A DNA stretch of 45,169 nt from Flavobacterium soyangense. Its GTDB lineage: Bacteria > Bacteroidota > Bacteroidia > Flavobacteriales > Flavobacteriaceae. A program made the position numbers and the translations under genes. The notes beneath the pieces were generated by a model. That model ran no database searches. It saw only the letters and a program-made list of their open reading frames with translations, and was not told where the DNA came from. The first letter of the stretch is position 1. Every line of letters begins with the position of its first letter. Positions 16,084 to 27,042 of this stretch are shown one piece after another. Location: NCBI RefSeq assembly GCF_015277675.1, contig NZ_JADHEC010000030.1, forward strand, positions 1 through 45,169, written 5' to 3'.

Positions 16084-16434
16084 ATGAAAAACGGAGTTTA
16101 CGGCATATTAAAAGCGCGGTTTCTTATAGAAGATGATGCCATAAAAAGCTGGCGTTTTATCGTTTTTTTGATTGTTCTCGCCATTATTATGATTGCAAAT
16201 ACACAACGTTTTGAGCAAAAAGTATTTAAGATTGCCGAGTTGACAAATCAAGTGAAAGAACTACGTTCCGAATTTGTGGATAGACGTTCCGAATTAATGA
16301 AACTAAAAATGGAATCAACTGTTTCAGAAAGAATGGTGGAAAAACAAATTTTCCAGTCGACAGTTCCTCCAATTAAAATAAAAGTTAGAAAAGTAGCTGA
16401 AGAGAAAAATTTCTTTCAAAAATTATGGCAGTAG
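16084..16434 (+). CDS. ftsL: FtsL-like cell division protein
   Basis: A 116-residue bitopic protein: a short cytoplasmic N-terminus, one membrane helix (about 23-40, WRFIVFLIVLAIIMIANT) and a periplasmic coiled coil (about 45-85). That is the FtsL layout. Sequence identity to proteobacterial FtsL is expected to be low, so the name rests on topology and on position between rsmH and ftsI. It overlaps ftsI by 10 bases. Confidence 0.8.
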   Translation: MKNGVYGILKARFLIEDDAIKSWRFIVFLIVLAIIMIANTQRFEQKVFKIAELTNQVKELRSEFVDRRSELMKLKMESTVSERMVEKQIFQSTVPPIKIKVRKVAEEKNFFQKLWQ

Positions 16435-18431
16435 AAGATAAAAATATATCCTACAGAATTTATCTGGTAGCTTTCGTCGTCTTTTTGATGGCAATTGCTA
16501 TTGTCATAAAATTAACAAACATTCAATGGGTTGAAGGCGATTATTATAGAAAATTAGCCAAAGAAAGAACCGTTAGAAATTTTGTAATTCCTGCCAATAA
16601 AGGAAATATTTATTCAGCTGATGGAAGTTTATTGGCAACTTCAATTCCAAATTATGAAATACGATTTGATGCTGTTGCTCCAAAAGCGGAGGCATTCGAA
16701 AAAAATGTAAAACCATTAGCCGATTCCTTGGCTCTTCTTTTGGGAAAACCAAGCGGTTTTTTTCTAAACGAATTACAAAAAGCCAGAGCCAATAAAAACA
16801 GATATTATCTTGTAGCCCGCGATTTAAGTTATACAGAATTTGTGAAAATTAAAGGTTTTCCATTATTTAAATTAGGTGCTTACAAAGGCGGAATTATTAT
16901 CGAACAAGAAACCGTTCGGGAACATCCGATTGGAAAAATTGCGGAGCGAACCATTGGTTACGAAAGAAGAAATTCTAATGGGACTCCAGATGGAAAAGGA
17001 ATTGAATGGGCTTACAGAAAATATCTCAATGGCAAAGACGGCAAAATTTTAAAACAAAAAATTGCAAAAGGACAGTGGAAACCTATCCGTGACGTTAACG
17101 AAATTGATCCGCAAGATGGCTATGACGTGATTTCGACAATTGATGTTTTTATTCAGGATATTGCACATCACGCCTTGTTAAAACAATTAGAAGAATATCA
17201 GGCGGATCATGGTTGCGTTGTGGTTATGGAAACCAAAACAGGCAAGATAAAAGCCATCTCGAATTTAGGGAGAGATTTAGATGGTTCTTATTATGAAACC
17301 ACAAATTATGCAGTTGCCGAATCACATGAACCTGGTTCGACTTACAAATTAGTTGATTTGATGACTTTGCTTGAAGATAAAAAAATAGATACAAGTGCAG
17401 TTTTTGATAGTCACGGTGGGGTAATTAAATACTCAGGGAAATCAGTTCGAGATTCCCACACAGGGGGTTATGGAAAGATATCATTGGCACGCGGATTTGA
17501 AGTTTCGTCAAACACAGTAATGGTACAGGCTGTTTATAATAACTACAAAAATAATCCATCGGAATTCGTTAATCACGTCAATAGTTACGGATTAAACAAA
17601 TGTTTAGGACTTCCAATAAAAGGAGAGGGAAAACCATTTGTTCCGCAACCAACGGACAAAAACTGGTCTAATGTTTCGCTTCCGTGGATGGCTTTTGGTT
17701 ATGGAGTTTCGATTACGCCATTGCAAACCTTGACTTTTTATAACTCAGTTGCCAATATGGGTGTGATGGTAAAACCACAATTTGTTTCCGAAATCAAAGA
17801 ATGGAACAGAACCATTAAAAAATATGACACAGAGGTTATAAACCCTAAAGTATGTTCGCTGGAAACTATTAAGAAGTTGAAGGCTGTTTTATTGAACGTG
17901 GTAAAAAAAGGGACAGCGGCTAAACTTTATTCTAAAGATTTTTCGATGGCAGGAAAAACAGGAACGGCTGCGGCCAACTATAGAACTAATGGAGGTGCAG
18001 ATAAATATTATATCTCATCCTTTGTGGGTTATTTTCCCGCTGAAAATCCCAAATATTCCTGTATAGTTGTAGTTCATAAGCCAAACACTGCGAATAATAA
18101 TTATTATGGTGTCGATGTTGCCGGGCCAGTTTTCAAACGAATTGCACAGAAAATTTTTACTGATGCGCCTTCGACAAATGAGATAAAAAATATAGACAGG
18201 AAAATATTAAAACAGGAAAATGATTATGATTCCTATTATGCAAAATCACAAAAACAACAATCATCCGTTGTTCCCGATGTAAAAGGAATGTCAGGAATGG
18301 ATGCAGTCGCTTTATTTGGAAATCTAGGTGTAAAAGTAAAAATAATTGGCGTTGGAAAAGTGAAAAAACAATCCATACAAGCAGGCGAAAATTTAGATAA
18401 AAACACAACAATAACATTAGAATTATCGTGA
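16425..18431 (+). CDS. ftsI: Septal peptidoglycan transpeptidase (FtsI/PBP3 class B) with PASTA domain
   Basis: A class B penicillin-binding protein that cross-links septal peptidoglycan. One N-terminal membrane helix (about 11-30) is followed by the PBP dimerisation domain and the transpeptidase domain. The active-site motifs are STYK at 305-308 (Ser305 nucleophile), SSN at 361-363 and KTG at 511-513. A C-terminal PASTA-type segment (about 615-668, VVPDVKGMSGMDAVALFGNL onward) is present, which Gram-negative FtsI of the E. coli type lacks. The 668-residue length fits the extra domain. It overlaps murE by 4 bases. Confidence 0.94.
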   Translation: MAVEDKNISYRIYLVAFVVFLMAIAIVIKLTNIQWVEGDYYRKLAKERTVRNFVIPANKGNIYSADGSLLATSIPNYEIRFDAVAPKAEAFEKNVKPLADSLALLLGKPSGFFLNELQKARANKNRYYLVARDLSYTEFVKIKGFPLFKLGAYKGGIIIEQETVREHPIGKIAERTIGYERRNSNGTPDGKGIEWAYRKYLNGKDGKILKQKIAKGQWKPIRDVNEIDPQDGYDVISTIDVFIQDIAHHALLKQLEEYQADHGCVVVMETKTGKIKAISNLGRDLDGSYYETTNYAVAESHEPGSTYKLVDLMTLLEDKKIDTSAVFDSHGGVIKYSGKSVRDSHTGGYGKISLARGFEVSSNTVMVQAVYNNYKNNPSEFVNHVNSYGLNKCLGLPIKGEGKPFVPQPTDKNWSNVSLPWMAFGYGVSITPLQTLTFYNSVANMGVMVKPQFVSEIKEWNRTIKKYDTEVINPKVCSLETIKKLKAVLLNVVKKGTAAKLYSKDFSMAGKTGTAAANYRTNGGADKYYISSFVGYFPAENPKYSCIVVVHKPNTANNNYYGVDVAGPVFKRIAQKIFTDAPSTNEIKNIDRKILKQENDYDSYYAKSQKQQSSVVPDVKGMSGMDAVALFGNLGVKVKIIGVGKVKKQSIQAGENLDKNTTITLELS

Positions 18432-19891
18432 TTATTTTAAGAGAAATAATATACAAAGTCGCTATCGAAGCCGTAAAAGGTTCGACAGATATTGGTATCA
18501 ATAAAATGGAATTTGATTCCAGAAAAATTGGAGCAAATGATGTTTTTGTGGCTATTCGTGGCACGATTTCAGACGGTCATAATTTTATTGAAACCGCCAT
18601 TTGGAATGGTGCTGTCGCAGTTGTTTGTGATACTCTTCCTGAAACGATTACAAAAGGAATCACTTATATTCAGGTAAAAGACGCTAACAAAGCTTTGGCT
18701 TATATGGCCGCTAATTATTTTGGAAATCCTTCGCAAAAATTAAAATTAGTTGGTATTACCGGAACAAATGGCAAAACGACAATTGCGTCTTTATTGTACC
18801 AATTATTCAAAAAAGCAGGTTTTAAAGTGGGGCTGTTATCGACCGTGAAAATTATGGTTGATGATATAGAATACAAAGCCACACATACCACACCAGATTC
18901 AATTACGATAAATCATTACTTAAAAGAAATGGTTGACGCTGGAGTTGAATACTGTTTTATGGAAGTGAGTTCGCACGGAATTCATCAAAAACGTACCGAA
19001 GCATTGCATTTTGTTGGGGGAATTTTTACTAATTTATCGCACGATCACTTAGATTATCATCCCACTTTTGCAGAATACCGAGACGTAAAAAAGTCATTTT
19101 TCGACAATTTGCCAAAAACTGCTTTTGCATTATCGAGTATCGATGACAAAAACGGTCAGGTAATGCTGCAAAATACGGCTGCCAAAAAATTAACTTATGC
19201 TTTAAAATCCTATGCCGATTATAAAGCACAAATTCTCGAAAATCAATTGTCGGGACTGTTGTTGAAAATAAATGGCAATGAAGTTTGGGTAAAACTCATT
19301 GGCACTTTCAACGCTTATAATTTATTGGCAATTTATGGAACGGCGATTCAATTGGGAATGGAAAGTCTTGAAGTACTCCGATTATTATCTGATTTAGAAA
19401 GCGTTTCAGGTCGTTTTCAATTTATTGTTTCCAATTCGAATATTACAGCAATTGTTGATTATGCGCACACCCCAGACGCATTAGAAAATGTGCTGAAAAC
19501 AATCAATGATATTCGTACTAAAAACGAGCAATTAATAACCGTTGTGGGTTGTGGTGGCAACAGAGATAAAGCCAAACGACCAATCATGGCAGGCATTGCC
19601 TCTGAACTTAGCGATAAAGTTATCCTGACTTCTGACAATCCAAGAAATGAGAATCCTGAAGTTATTATCAATGAAATGGAACAAGGTGTAGCACCTCAAA
19701 ATTATAAAAAATCACTGTCGATTACGGATAGGAAACAAGCCATAAAAACGGCTTGTCAATTGGCTCAGCCCAATGACATTATTCTAATTGCAGGAAAAGG
19801 ACATGAAACTTATCAGGAAATTCAAGGTGTTCGCCACGATTTTGATGATATGAAAACAGTAACAGAATTACTAAACCAACTCAATAAATAG
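18428..19891 (+). CDS. murE: UDP-MurNAc-L-Ala-D-Glu:meso-diaminopimelate ligase MurE
   Basis: Adds the third residue of the peptidoglycan stem peptide. It starts at a GTG that overlaps the ftsI stop. The ATP-binding motif is GITGTNGKTT. FMEVSSHGIHQ and DYAHTPDALENVL are Mur ligase blocks. The substrate-choice motif is DNPR (in TSDNPRNENP), which marks meso-diaminopimelate rather than lysine ligases. The 487-residue length is typical. Confidence 0.96.
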   Translation: MIILREIIYKVAIEAVKGSTDIGINKMEFDSRKIGANDVFVAIRGTISDGHNFIETAIWNGAVAVVCDTLPETITKGITYIQVKDANKALAYMAANYFGNPSQKLKLVGITGTNGKTTIASLLYQLFKKAGFKVGLLSTVKIMVDDIEYKATHTTPDSITINHYLKEMVDAGVEYCFMEVSSHGIHQKRTEALHFVGGIFTNLSHDHLDYHPTFAEYRDVKKSFFDNLPKTAFALSSIDDKNGQVMLQNTAAKKLTYALKSYADYKAQILENQLSGLLLKINGNEVWVKLIGTFNAYNLLAIYGTAIQLGMESLEVLRLLSDLESVSGRFQFIVSNSNITAIVDYAHTPDALENVLKTINDIRTKNEQLITVVGCGGNRDKAKRPIMAGIASELSDKVILTSDNPRNENPEVIINEMEQGVAPQNYKKSLSITDRKQAIKTACQLAQPNDIILIAGKGHETYQEIQGVRHDFDDMKTVTELLNQLNK

Positions 19892-19897
19892 AAATCT

Positions 19898-21127
19898 ATG
19901 TTATACTACTTATTTGAATATTTAGACAAAACAATGGACATTCCTGGTGCAGGAGTTTTTCAATACATTACTTTCAGATCAGCATTGGCATTTATGCTTT
20001 CCTTGCTTTTATCCACTATTTATGGTAAAAGAATAGTCAGCTTTTTGCGAAAACAACAAATTGGCGAAACAGTTCGTGAACTGGGGTTGGCAGGTCAAAA
20101 CGAAAAAGCAGGAACGCCAACAATGGGTGGATTGATTATCATATTTGCGACAATTATTCCAGTATTGCTTTTTGCCAAATTGCATAATATTTACATTGTC
20201 TTGTTAATTGTAACCACCTTATGGATGGGAACTATTGGTTTTATTGACGATTATATCAAAATCTTCAAAAAAGACAAACAAGGATTAAAAGGGATATTTA
20301 AGATTTTTGGACAAGTGGGTTTAGGTTTGATTGTAGGTTCAGTCCTGTATTTTAATCCTGATGTAACGATTAGAACTGATGTTGCTAAAAGAGATATTTT
20401 TAAGGTGACAACAGAAAATGTTATTAAACAAGCACCTGTTTATGAAAAATCGACAGCAACTACGATTCCTTTCTTTAAAAATAATCAATTTGACTATGCC
20501 GAAATTTTAGCATGGACAGGTGAGGGCTATGAAAAATGGGCTTGGCTAATATTTATTCCGGTGGTCATTTTTATCATCACGGCAGTTTCAAACGGTGCTA
20601 ATCTTACCGATGGTATCGATGGTTTGGCTGCGGGAACTTCGGCTGTTTCTGTCTTAGCATTGGGGATTTTTACTTTCGTTTCTGGAAATATTATTTTTTC
20701 AAATTATTTGAATATTATGTACATCCCAAATTCAGGTGAGATGACTGTTTTTATCGCAGCTTTCGTGGGGGCATTAATCGGATTTCTTTGGTATAATTCG
20801 TATCCGGCTTCTGTATTTATGGGTGATACCGGAAGTTTAACTATTGGTGGAGTCATTGCTGTTCTTGCGATTGCAGTTCGAAAAGAACTTTTAATCCCTC
20901 TTTTATGCGGAATATTTTTGGTCGAAAATTTCTCGGTTGTTTTGCAAGTTGCTTATTTTAAATACACCAAAAAACGTTTTGGCGAAGGCCGAAGAATCTT
21001 TTTGATGGCGCCTTTGCATCATCATTATCAAAAAAAAGGCTATCACGAAAGTAAAATTGTAACTCGATTTTGGATTGTTGCCATTATGCTGGCCATATTG
21101 TCAATTGTGACATTAAAATTAAGATAA
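19898..21127 (+). CDS. mraY: Phospho-MurNAc-pentapeptide transferase MraY
   Basis: An integral membrane enzyme that makes lipid I from UDP-MurNAc-pentapeptide and undecaprenyl phosphate. The family motifs [28 protein letters not shown] and FMGDTGSL are present, along with the HHHY cytoplasmic motif ([11 protein letters not shown]). It has 409 residues, about 45 longer than E. coli MraY. The extra length lies in a loop (about residues 150-210) between early membrane helices, a common Bacteroidota feature. It overlaps murD by one base. Confidence 0.96.
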   Translation: MLYYLFEYLDKTMDIPGAGVFQYITFRSALAFMLSLLLSTIYGKRIVSFLRKQQIGETVRELGLAGQNEKAGTPTMGGLIIIFATIIPVLLFAKLHNIYIVLLIVTTLWMGTIGFIDDYIKIFKKDKQGLKGIFKIFGQVGLGLIVGSVLYFNPDVTIRTDVAKRDIFKVTTENVIKQAPVYEKSTATTIPFFKNNQFDYAEILAWTGEGYEKWAWLIFIPVVIFIITAVSNGANLTDGIDGLAAGTSAVSVLALGIFTFVSGNIIFSNYLNIMYIPNSGEMTVFIAAFVGALIGFLWYNSYPASVFMGDTGSLTIGGVIAVLAIAVRKELLIPLLCGIFLVENFSVVLQVAYFKYTKKRFGEGRRIFLMAPLHHHYQKKGYHESKIVTRFWIVAIMLAILSIVTLKLR

Positions 21128-22461
21128 TGCGACTGGTAGTTTTAGGTGGTGGCGAAAGCGGTGTAGGAACTGCAATTCTTGGCAAGAAAAAAGGGTATGA
21201 TGTTTTTGTATCCGATTTTGGAAAAATAAAAGAAAATTACAAAGAAGTTCTTATAATTAATGGGATAGCCTGGGAGGAAGAGACTCATACAGAAGTCCTG
21301 ATTTTGAATGCTGATGTGGTAATGAAAAGCCCAGGAATTCCGGAAAAATCACCAATAGTAAAAAAATTGGTTGAAAAAGGAATTCCAGTAATTTCAGAAA
21401 TTGAGTTTGCGGCACCATTTACAAAAGCAATCACGATTGGAATTACTGGAAGCAACGGAAAAACAACAACAACAATGTTGACCTATCATTTGCTGAAATC
21501 TGCGGGATTGAATGTAGGATTGGGAGGCAATATCGGAAAGAGTTTTGCCTGGCAGGTTGCAGATGATAAATACGATAGTTACGTGTTGGAATTGAGTAGT
21601 TTTCAGCTTGACGGAATCAAAGAGTACAAGCCACACATTGCCATTATCACAAATATAAGCCCGGATCATTTGGATCGATACGATTACAAATATGAAAATT
21701 ATATTGCTTCAAAATTTAGAATAACAATGAACCAAACCGAGGATGATTTCCTCATTTATGATGCAGATGACGAAGCAATTGCAGAATGGTTCAAACACAA
21801 TAAAACAAAAGCCCAATTAATTCCTTTTTCCTTGGAAAAAACATTCAAAAAAGGAGCATTTATTAAAGACAAAAATATGGAAGTAAATATCATCAACGAA
21901 GAAGAATTCACAATGGAGACTGAGGCTATGGCACTTGAAGGAAAGCACAATATGAAAAATGCAATGGCAGCGACTTCTGTGGCAAAATTGATGAAAATTA
22001 GAAATGCGACAATCAGAGAAAGTTTGTCCAATTTTCAGGGAGTGGAACACCGTCTGGAAAAAGTGTTAAAAATCCAAAATGTGCAATACATCAACGACTC
22101 AAAAGCGACCAATGTAAACGCTACTTTTTTTGCTTTGGACAGTATGAATACGCCAACGGTTTGGATTGTGGGTGGTGTTGATAAAGGAAACGATTACAAT
22201 GAGTTGATGTCTTTGGTTCGCGAAAAAGTGAAAGCTATCATCTGTCTGGGTGTTGATAACAAGAAAATCATTGATGTTTTTGGAAATGTAGTTGATATTA
22301 TGATTGAAGTCAATAATATGGAAGATGCCGTGAAAATGGCACAACGCTTAACCGAAAAAGGAGATGCCGTTTTGTTGTCGCCTGCTTGCGCCAGTTTCGA
22401 TTTATTTGAAAACTACGAAGACAGAGGAAATCAATTTAAACAAGCGGTTAAGAATTTATAA
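21127..22461 (+). CDS. murD: UDP-MurNAc-L-alanine:D-glutamate ligase MurD
   Basis: Adds D-Glu to UDP-MurNAc-L-Ala. It starts at the ATG that overlaps the mraY stop (TAATG), giving 444 residues beginning [14 protein letters not shown]. The UDP-substrate binding segment comes first. The ATP P-loop is GITGSNGKTTTTM, followed by LELSSFQLDGI and the NDSKATNVNAT block. An earlier in-frame ATG at 21070 lies inside mraY and is not used. Confidence 0.96.
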   Translation: MRLVVLGGGESGVGTAILGKKKGYDVFVSDFGKIKENYKEVLIINGIAWEEETHTEVLILNADVVMKSPGIPEKSPIVKKLVEKGIPVISEIEFAAPFTKAITIGITGSNGKTTTTMLTYHLLKSAGLNVGLGGNIGKSFAWQVADDKYDSYVLELSSFQLDGIKEYKPHIAIITNISPDHLDRYDYKYENYIASKFRITMNQTEDDFLIYDADDEAIAEWFKHNKTKAQLIPFSLEKTFKKGAFIKDKNMEVNIINEEEFTMETEAMALEGKHNMKNAMAATSVAKLMKIRNATIRESLSNFQGVEHRLEKVLKIQNVQYINDSKATNVNATFFALDSMNTPTVWIVGGVDKGNDYNELMSLVREKVKAIICLGVDNKKIIDVFGNVVDIMIEVNNMEDAVKMAQRLTEKGDAVLLSPACASFDLFENYEDRGNQFKQAVKNL

Positions 22462-22513
22462 AGGGACATAAGGTTTAGTCTTAGACGTAAAACCCAGAAC
22501 CCAAAACCAAAAA

Positions 22514-23815
22514 ATGAAGGAACTAGTAAACAATCTAAAAGGAGACAGAGTAATATGGTCATTCGTGGCTTTATTAGCATTGTTTTCGTTTATGCCTGTT
22601 TTTAGTGCGAGTAGTAATTTGGCCTATTTAGGACACGGAACAGGTAATACGATTAGCTATTTGTTGAAGCATTTGGCACATATTTTTATAGGATTCATCA
22701 TTATTTATTGGGTTCATAAAGTGCCATTTCATTATTATAGAGGAATTTCTAAGATAGCTTTACCAATTGTTTGGCTATTATTAGGCTACACAATGATAAA
22801 AGGAACCGTTATCGCCGGAGCCAATGCCAGCAGATGGATACAAATACCATTTATCGGAATATCCTTTCAAACATCAACATTTGCGGCTATTGTTTTGTTT
22901 GTTTTTACGGCAAGATATTTAGCCAAAAAACGTGAAGAGAAAATTAGTTTTAAAGACTCACTCATAGAACTTTGGCTTCCTATTTTTATAACTTTAGGAT
23001 TTATTTTACCTTCTAATTTCTCTACTGCTGCATTGATATTTTCAATGATTTTAATGCTGACTTTCGTTGGAAAATATCCAATAAAATATTTAGGATTTAT
23101 AATTGGAGCCGGATTTACTGCATTATTATTATTTGTTTTATTGGCAAAGGCATTTCCAGATTCTCATTTGTTTAGCAGAGTCAATACTTGGGAAAGTAGA
23201 ATTGAAAATTTTAGAACCAATAAACCAGGGGAAGATGATTACCAAATCGAAAAGGCAAAAATTGCAATAGCTTCTGGAGGAATTTATGGACTTGGACCAG
23301 GTAAAAGCGTGCAAAAACATTTTTTACCACAATCTTCTTCCGATTTTATTTATGCCATTATTGTCGAAGAATGGGGATTAATGGGCGGTTTGGGAATTTT
23401 GTTTTTGTATTTATTGCTGTTTTTTAGATTTGTAATTGCCGCCCATAAAGCAAATTCACTGTTCGGGAAATTATTAGTTGTTGGACTTGGTTTTCCAATG
23501 ATTTTTCAGGCGATGATTAATATGGCTGTTGCAGTTGAATTATTGCCGGTAACAGGTCAAACGTTGCCACTAATTAGTAGCGGCGGAAGTTCCATCTGGA
23601 TGACGTGTATTGCTTTGGGAATTATCATCAATGTGACCAAAAAAGAAGAGGAAATTGCTCAGGAAATAAGTGATAAAGCAAAGAGAGAAGCAGCTTTACA
23701 GAAACTAATTGATAAGCAATTGGAAGAGGAAAACGAAGCCGAAAATGAGGCCGAAGAAAATTATTCTATACAAGATAATGCGGGTAATCCAATGAATGCT
23801 GTTTTGAATAAATAA
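22514..23815 (+). CDS. ftsW: Septal peptidoglycan polymerase FtsW (SEDS family)
   Basis: A SEDS glycosyltransferase partner of FtsI, with about ten predicted membrane helices. The family signatures IASGGIYGLGPGKSVQKHFLPQ and SSSDFIYAIIVEEWG, with the catalytic-region Glu/Asp residues, are visible. GQTLPLISSGGSS near the end is the other conserved block. The 433-residue length includes an acidic C-terminal tail (about 385-433, rich in Glu and Asn). The spacing to murD is 52 bases. Confidence 0.94.
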   Translation: MKELVNNLKGDRVIWSFVALLALFSFMPVFSASSNLAYLGHGTGNTISYLLKHLAHIFIGFIIIYWVHKVPFHYYRGISKIALPIVWLLLGYTMIKGTVIAGANASRWIQIPFIGISFQTSTFAAIVLFVFTARYLAKKREEKISFKDSLIELWLPIFITLGFILPSNFSTAALIFSMILMLTFVGKYPIKYLGFIIGAGFTALLLFVLLAKAFPDSHLFSRVNTWESRIENFRTNKPGEDDYQIEKAKIAIASGGIYGLGPGKSVQKHFLPQSSSDFIYAIIVEEWGLMGGLGILFLYLLLFFRFVIAAHKANSLFGKLLVVGLGFPMIFQAMINMAVAVELLPVTGQTLPLISSGGSSIWMTCIALGIIINVTKKEEEIAQEISDKAKREAALQKLIDKQLEEENEAENEAEENYSIQDNAGNPMNAVLNK

Positions 23816-23827
23816 TTCGTCTAAAAA

Positions 23828-24913
23828 ATGGAAAAACTAAAATTCATATTAAGTGGAGGTGGAACAGGAGGACATATCTATCCTGCGGTTGCAATTGCCA
23901 ATGAATTGAAATCTCGTTTCCCTGATGCCGAATTTCTTTTTGTGGGTGCCAAGGATAAAATGGAAATGCAAAAAGTTCCGCAAGCAGGTTACAAGATTGA
24001 AGGTCTTTGGATTGCTGGTTTACAACGAAAATTAACCTTGCAAAACGCAATGTTTCCTTTCAAATTAATCGACAGTTTGTGGAAATCCAGAAAAATAATT
24101 AAAAAGTTTAAACCAAATGTAGTTATTGGAACTGGAGGTTTTGCTTCGGGGCCATTATTGCAAATGGCAAATATGATGCGTATTCCAACGGTGATTCAGG
24201 AACAAAATTCCTATCCGGGAATAACCAATAAAATATTGAGCAAAAAAGCGAATAAAATTTGTGTTGCTTATGAAAATCTGGAACGTTTTTTTCCAAAAGA
24301 AAAAATGATTTTGACAGGAAATCCAGTTCGTCAGGATTTGATTGACATCGAAAGCAAAAGGGAAGAGGCGATACAATATTTCAATTTGGATCCCAACAAG
24401 AAAACATTGTTGGTTCTTGGCGGAAGCCTTGGTGCAAGAAGGGTCAATCAATTAATAGAAAAAGAATTAGATAAATTTATTGCCCAAGATGTGCAGGTTA
24501 TCTGGCAATGCGGGAAATTATATTTTGAAGATTATAAAAAATACAATTCGAATAATGTTCAGGTTTTAGCGTTTATTGACCGGATGGATTTGGTTTATTC
24601 GGCTGCGGATATTGTGATTTCCCGTGCCGGAGCATCATCGGTTTCAGAGCTGTGTATCGTTGGGAAACCTGTGATTTTTATTCCTTCACCAAATGTTGCC
24701 GAAGATCATCAAACTAAAAACGCAAAATCAATTGTTGATAAAAAAGGAGCTATAATGCTAAGGGAATTGGAATTGGATTCTCAATTCAGTCTTGTTTTTG
24801 AAGCCTTGTTGAAAGACCAGGGAAAGCAAGATCAGTTGAGTAAAAATATTAAACATTTGGCTTTGCCAAACGCCACGAAACAAATAGTTGACGAAATATT
24901 AAAATTAGTCTAA
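23828..24913 (+). CDS. murG: UDP-GlcNAc transferase to lipid I, MurG
   Basis: A peripheral GT-B glycosyltransferase that turns lipid I into lipid II. The N-terminal [11 protein letters not shown] loop is present. [11 protein letters not shown] and [14 protein letters not shown] are diagnostic, and the C-terminal [17 protein letters not shown] block binds UDP-GlcNAc. The 361-residue length is typical. Confidence 0.96.
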   Translation: MEKLKFILSGGGTGGHIYPAVAIANELKSRFPDAEFLFVGAKDKMEMQKVPQAGYKIEGLWIAGLQRKLTLQNAMFPFKLIDSLWKSRKIIKKFKPNVVIGTGGFASGPLLQMANMMRIPTVIQEQNSYPGITNKILSKKANKICVAYENLERFFPKEKMILTGNPVRQDLIDIESKREEAIQYFNLDPNKKTLLVLGGSLGARRVNQLIEKELDKFIAQDVQVIWQCGKLYFEDYKKYNSNNVQVLAFIDRMDLVYSAADIVISRAGASSVSELCIVGKPVIFIPSPNVAEDHQTKNAKSIVDKKGAIMLRELELDSQFSLVFEALLKDQGKQDQLSKNIKHLALPNATKQIVDEILKLV

Positions 24914-24977
24914 AGGCGAAAGTCATAAAGTCAAACGACTCTTGGACATTAAAACTTTAAAACTTTTAAACTAAATT

Positions 24978-26327
24978 ATGAATCTAAATCAAATACATAA
25001 CGTCTATTTCATAGGCATTGGAGGAATTGGGATGAGTGCTTTGGCGCGCTATTTTAAAACCATCGGCAAGAATGTGTCTGGTTATGACAAAACCGAAACT
25101 GAACTTACAAAAGAGTTGCATAAACTTGGCATTAACATTCATTTTGAAGACAAGATTGATTTAATTCCTGAGGATTACTATTTAGAAAATACTTTGGTAG
25201 TTATCACGCCGGCAGTTCCAAAATCACATTCGGAATGGAATTATTTCTTGGAAAGAGATTATGAAGTGAAGAAAAGATCCGAAGTTCTTGGAATTATTAC
25301 GAAAGACACTTTTTGTTTTGCAGTGGCTGGAACACACGGAAAAACAACTACTTCGGGAATTCTTGGGCATATTTTATTTGAAAGTGGTGTTGATGTTACT
25401 GCTTTCGTGGGTGGTATTGTCGAAAATTATAATTCGAATTTAATAGGAAACGGAAAAACGATAACGGTTGTCGAAGCGGATGAATTCGATCGTTCCTTTT
25501 TGCATTTGTATCCCAATATTGCCTGCGTGACTTCTATGGATGCAGATCATTTGGATATTTATGGGGACAAATCAGCCATCGAAGCTTCTTTTGTAGAATT
25601 TGCTGATAAAGTTGAAGATAAAACCAAGCTTTTCATCACAAAAGATCTACCAATAAAAGGAGTTACTTGTGCTGTTAATGAAGACGCTGATTTTACCGCT
25701 TTCAATATAAGAATTATAAATAGTCAATATGTTTTTGATGTGCGAACACCATCAGAAACATTGTATAATATAGAATTTGGTTTACCTGGTAAACATAATT
25801 TGATGAATGCACTAATGGCATTGGCAATGGCAAAAACTTTCGGCCTCCCAACCGAAGACATTGCTAGTGCCTTACTTTCATTCAAAGGAATAAAAAGAAG
25901 ATTTTCGTATCAAATCAAAACGGATAAGTTGATTTATATTGATGATTATGCCCATCATCCAACCGAAATAAATGCGGTTCATCAGGCAGTTCGAGAATTA
26001 TATCCGGGCCAAAAAGTTTTGGCAGTTTTTCAACCTCATTTGTTCAGCAGAACGAAAGATTTTGCAGATAATTTTGCACAAAGTCTTGCGGCTTTTGACG
26101 AAGTAATTCTGTTGGATATTTATCCGGCACGTGAATTGCCAATGGAAGGAATTACCTCAAGTTGGTTGTTAGATAAAATACGAAATAATGATAAGAAATT
26201 AGTTTCAAAACAGCTATTGATTCCTTCTATTTTAGAAAGTGATGCTACTGTAATTGTGACTATTGGAGCAGGAGATATTGGAGAATTGGTTTCATCAATT
26301 AAAAAATCATTAAATGAAACTCTTTAA
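24978..26327 (+). CDS. murC: UDP-MurNAc:L-alanine ligase MurC
   Basis: First stem-peptide ligase. The Rossmann loop GIGGIGMSALARYF starts the protein. The P-loop is AGTHGKTTTSG, the central block is VEADEFDRSFLHL, and YIDDYAHHPTEI is the C-terminal Mur domain motif. It has 449 residues. The last 14 bases overlap ftsQ. Confidence 0.96.
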   Translation: MNLNQIHNVYFIGIGGIGMSALARYFKTIGKNVSGYDKTETELTKELHKLGINIHFEDKIDLIPEDYYLENTLVVITPAVPKSHSEWNYFLERDYEVKKRSEVLGIITKDTFCFAVAGTHGKTTTSGILGHILFESGVDVTAFVGGIVENYNSNLIGNGKTITVVEADEFDRSFLHLYPNIACVTSMDADHLDIYGDKSAIEASFVEFADKVEDKTKLFITKDLPIKGVTCAVNEDADFTAFNIRIINSQYVFDVRTPSETLYNIEFGLPGKHNLMNALMALAMAKTFGLPTEDIASALLSFKGIKRRFSYQIKTDKLIYIDDYAHHPTEINAVHQAVRELYPGQKVLAVFQPHLFSRTKDFADNFAQSLAAFDEVILLDIYPARELPMEGITSSWLLDKIRNNDKKLVSKQLLIPSILESDATVIVTIGAGDIGELVSSIKKSLNETL

Positions 26328-27036
26328 TTGGACAAATATTCGGTTAGTGCTAATGTTTTCATTGGTAATTTTCCTATTTTCGTTTACTTCAAATCGGAAT
26401 AATAACAGAAAATTATCAAAATCTGTGGTTGTTTTTATAGGAGAAAACGCTCCTTTTGTAGATCAGGAAACGGTTAATAAATTGTTAATAGAAAATAGTA
26501 AAGACGCAAAAAGTATAGGTAAAGATAAATTAGATTTGAATAGATTGGAAAAAAGGCTGAACGCACAAGAAATGATTGAAAAATCAGAGGTGTTTGTGAG
26601 CATCGATGGGGTATTAAAAGCAGTAGTTAAACAAAAGACTCCTATAGCCAGAGTTTTTGACGGGAATAATTCTTTTTATATTGATTATAAGGGAAATATA
26701 ATGCCATTGTCAGCAAATTTTTCGGCTAGAGTTCCACTTGTTTCGGGGGAAATTAATAAAAAAAATAGCGAAGAATTAGCCGAATTATTTCGGATAATAT
26801 ATGACGATGCGTTTTTGAAAAAAAACATCATCGGTGTTCAGATTATGCCAAGCGGAAGCTTGAAAATGCTCAACAGAAATTATAATTATCAAATTGATTT
26901 TGGTGGAACCGTAAGAATGAAAGCAAAATTCAATAATTACAAAGCGTTTTTTCAGAAAGCGGTTTTAGATAGTTCGCTTTATAAATATAAAACAATTGAC
27001 CTCAGATTTGCGCAGCAAGTAGTGTGTACTAAATAA
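26314..27036 (+). CDS. ftsQ: Cell division protein FtsQ
   Basis: A bitopic division protein of 240 residues: one membrane helix (about 10-26, LVLMFSLVIFLFSFTSN) and a periplasmic part with a POTRA-like region (about 35-105) and an FtsQ beta domain ending in DLRFAQQVV. The position between murC and ftsA is classical. It starts inside the end of murC and is 6 bases before ftsA, so tight coupling is likely. Confidence 0.88.
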   Translation: MKLFNWTNIRLVLMFSLVIFLFSFTSNRNNNRKLSKSVVVFIGENAPFVDQETVNKLLIENSKDAKSIGKDKLDLNRLEKRLNAQEMIEKSEVFVSIDGVLKAVVKQKTPIARVFDGNNSFYIDYKGNIMPLSANFSARVPLVSGEINKKNSEELAELFRIIYDDAFLKKNIIGVQIMPSGSLKMLNRNYNYQIDFGGTVRMKAKFNNYKAFFQKAVLDSSLYKYKTIDLRFAQQVVCTK

Positions 27037-27042
27037 TAGATA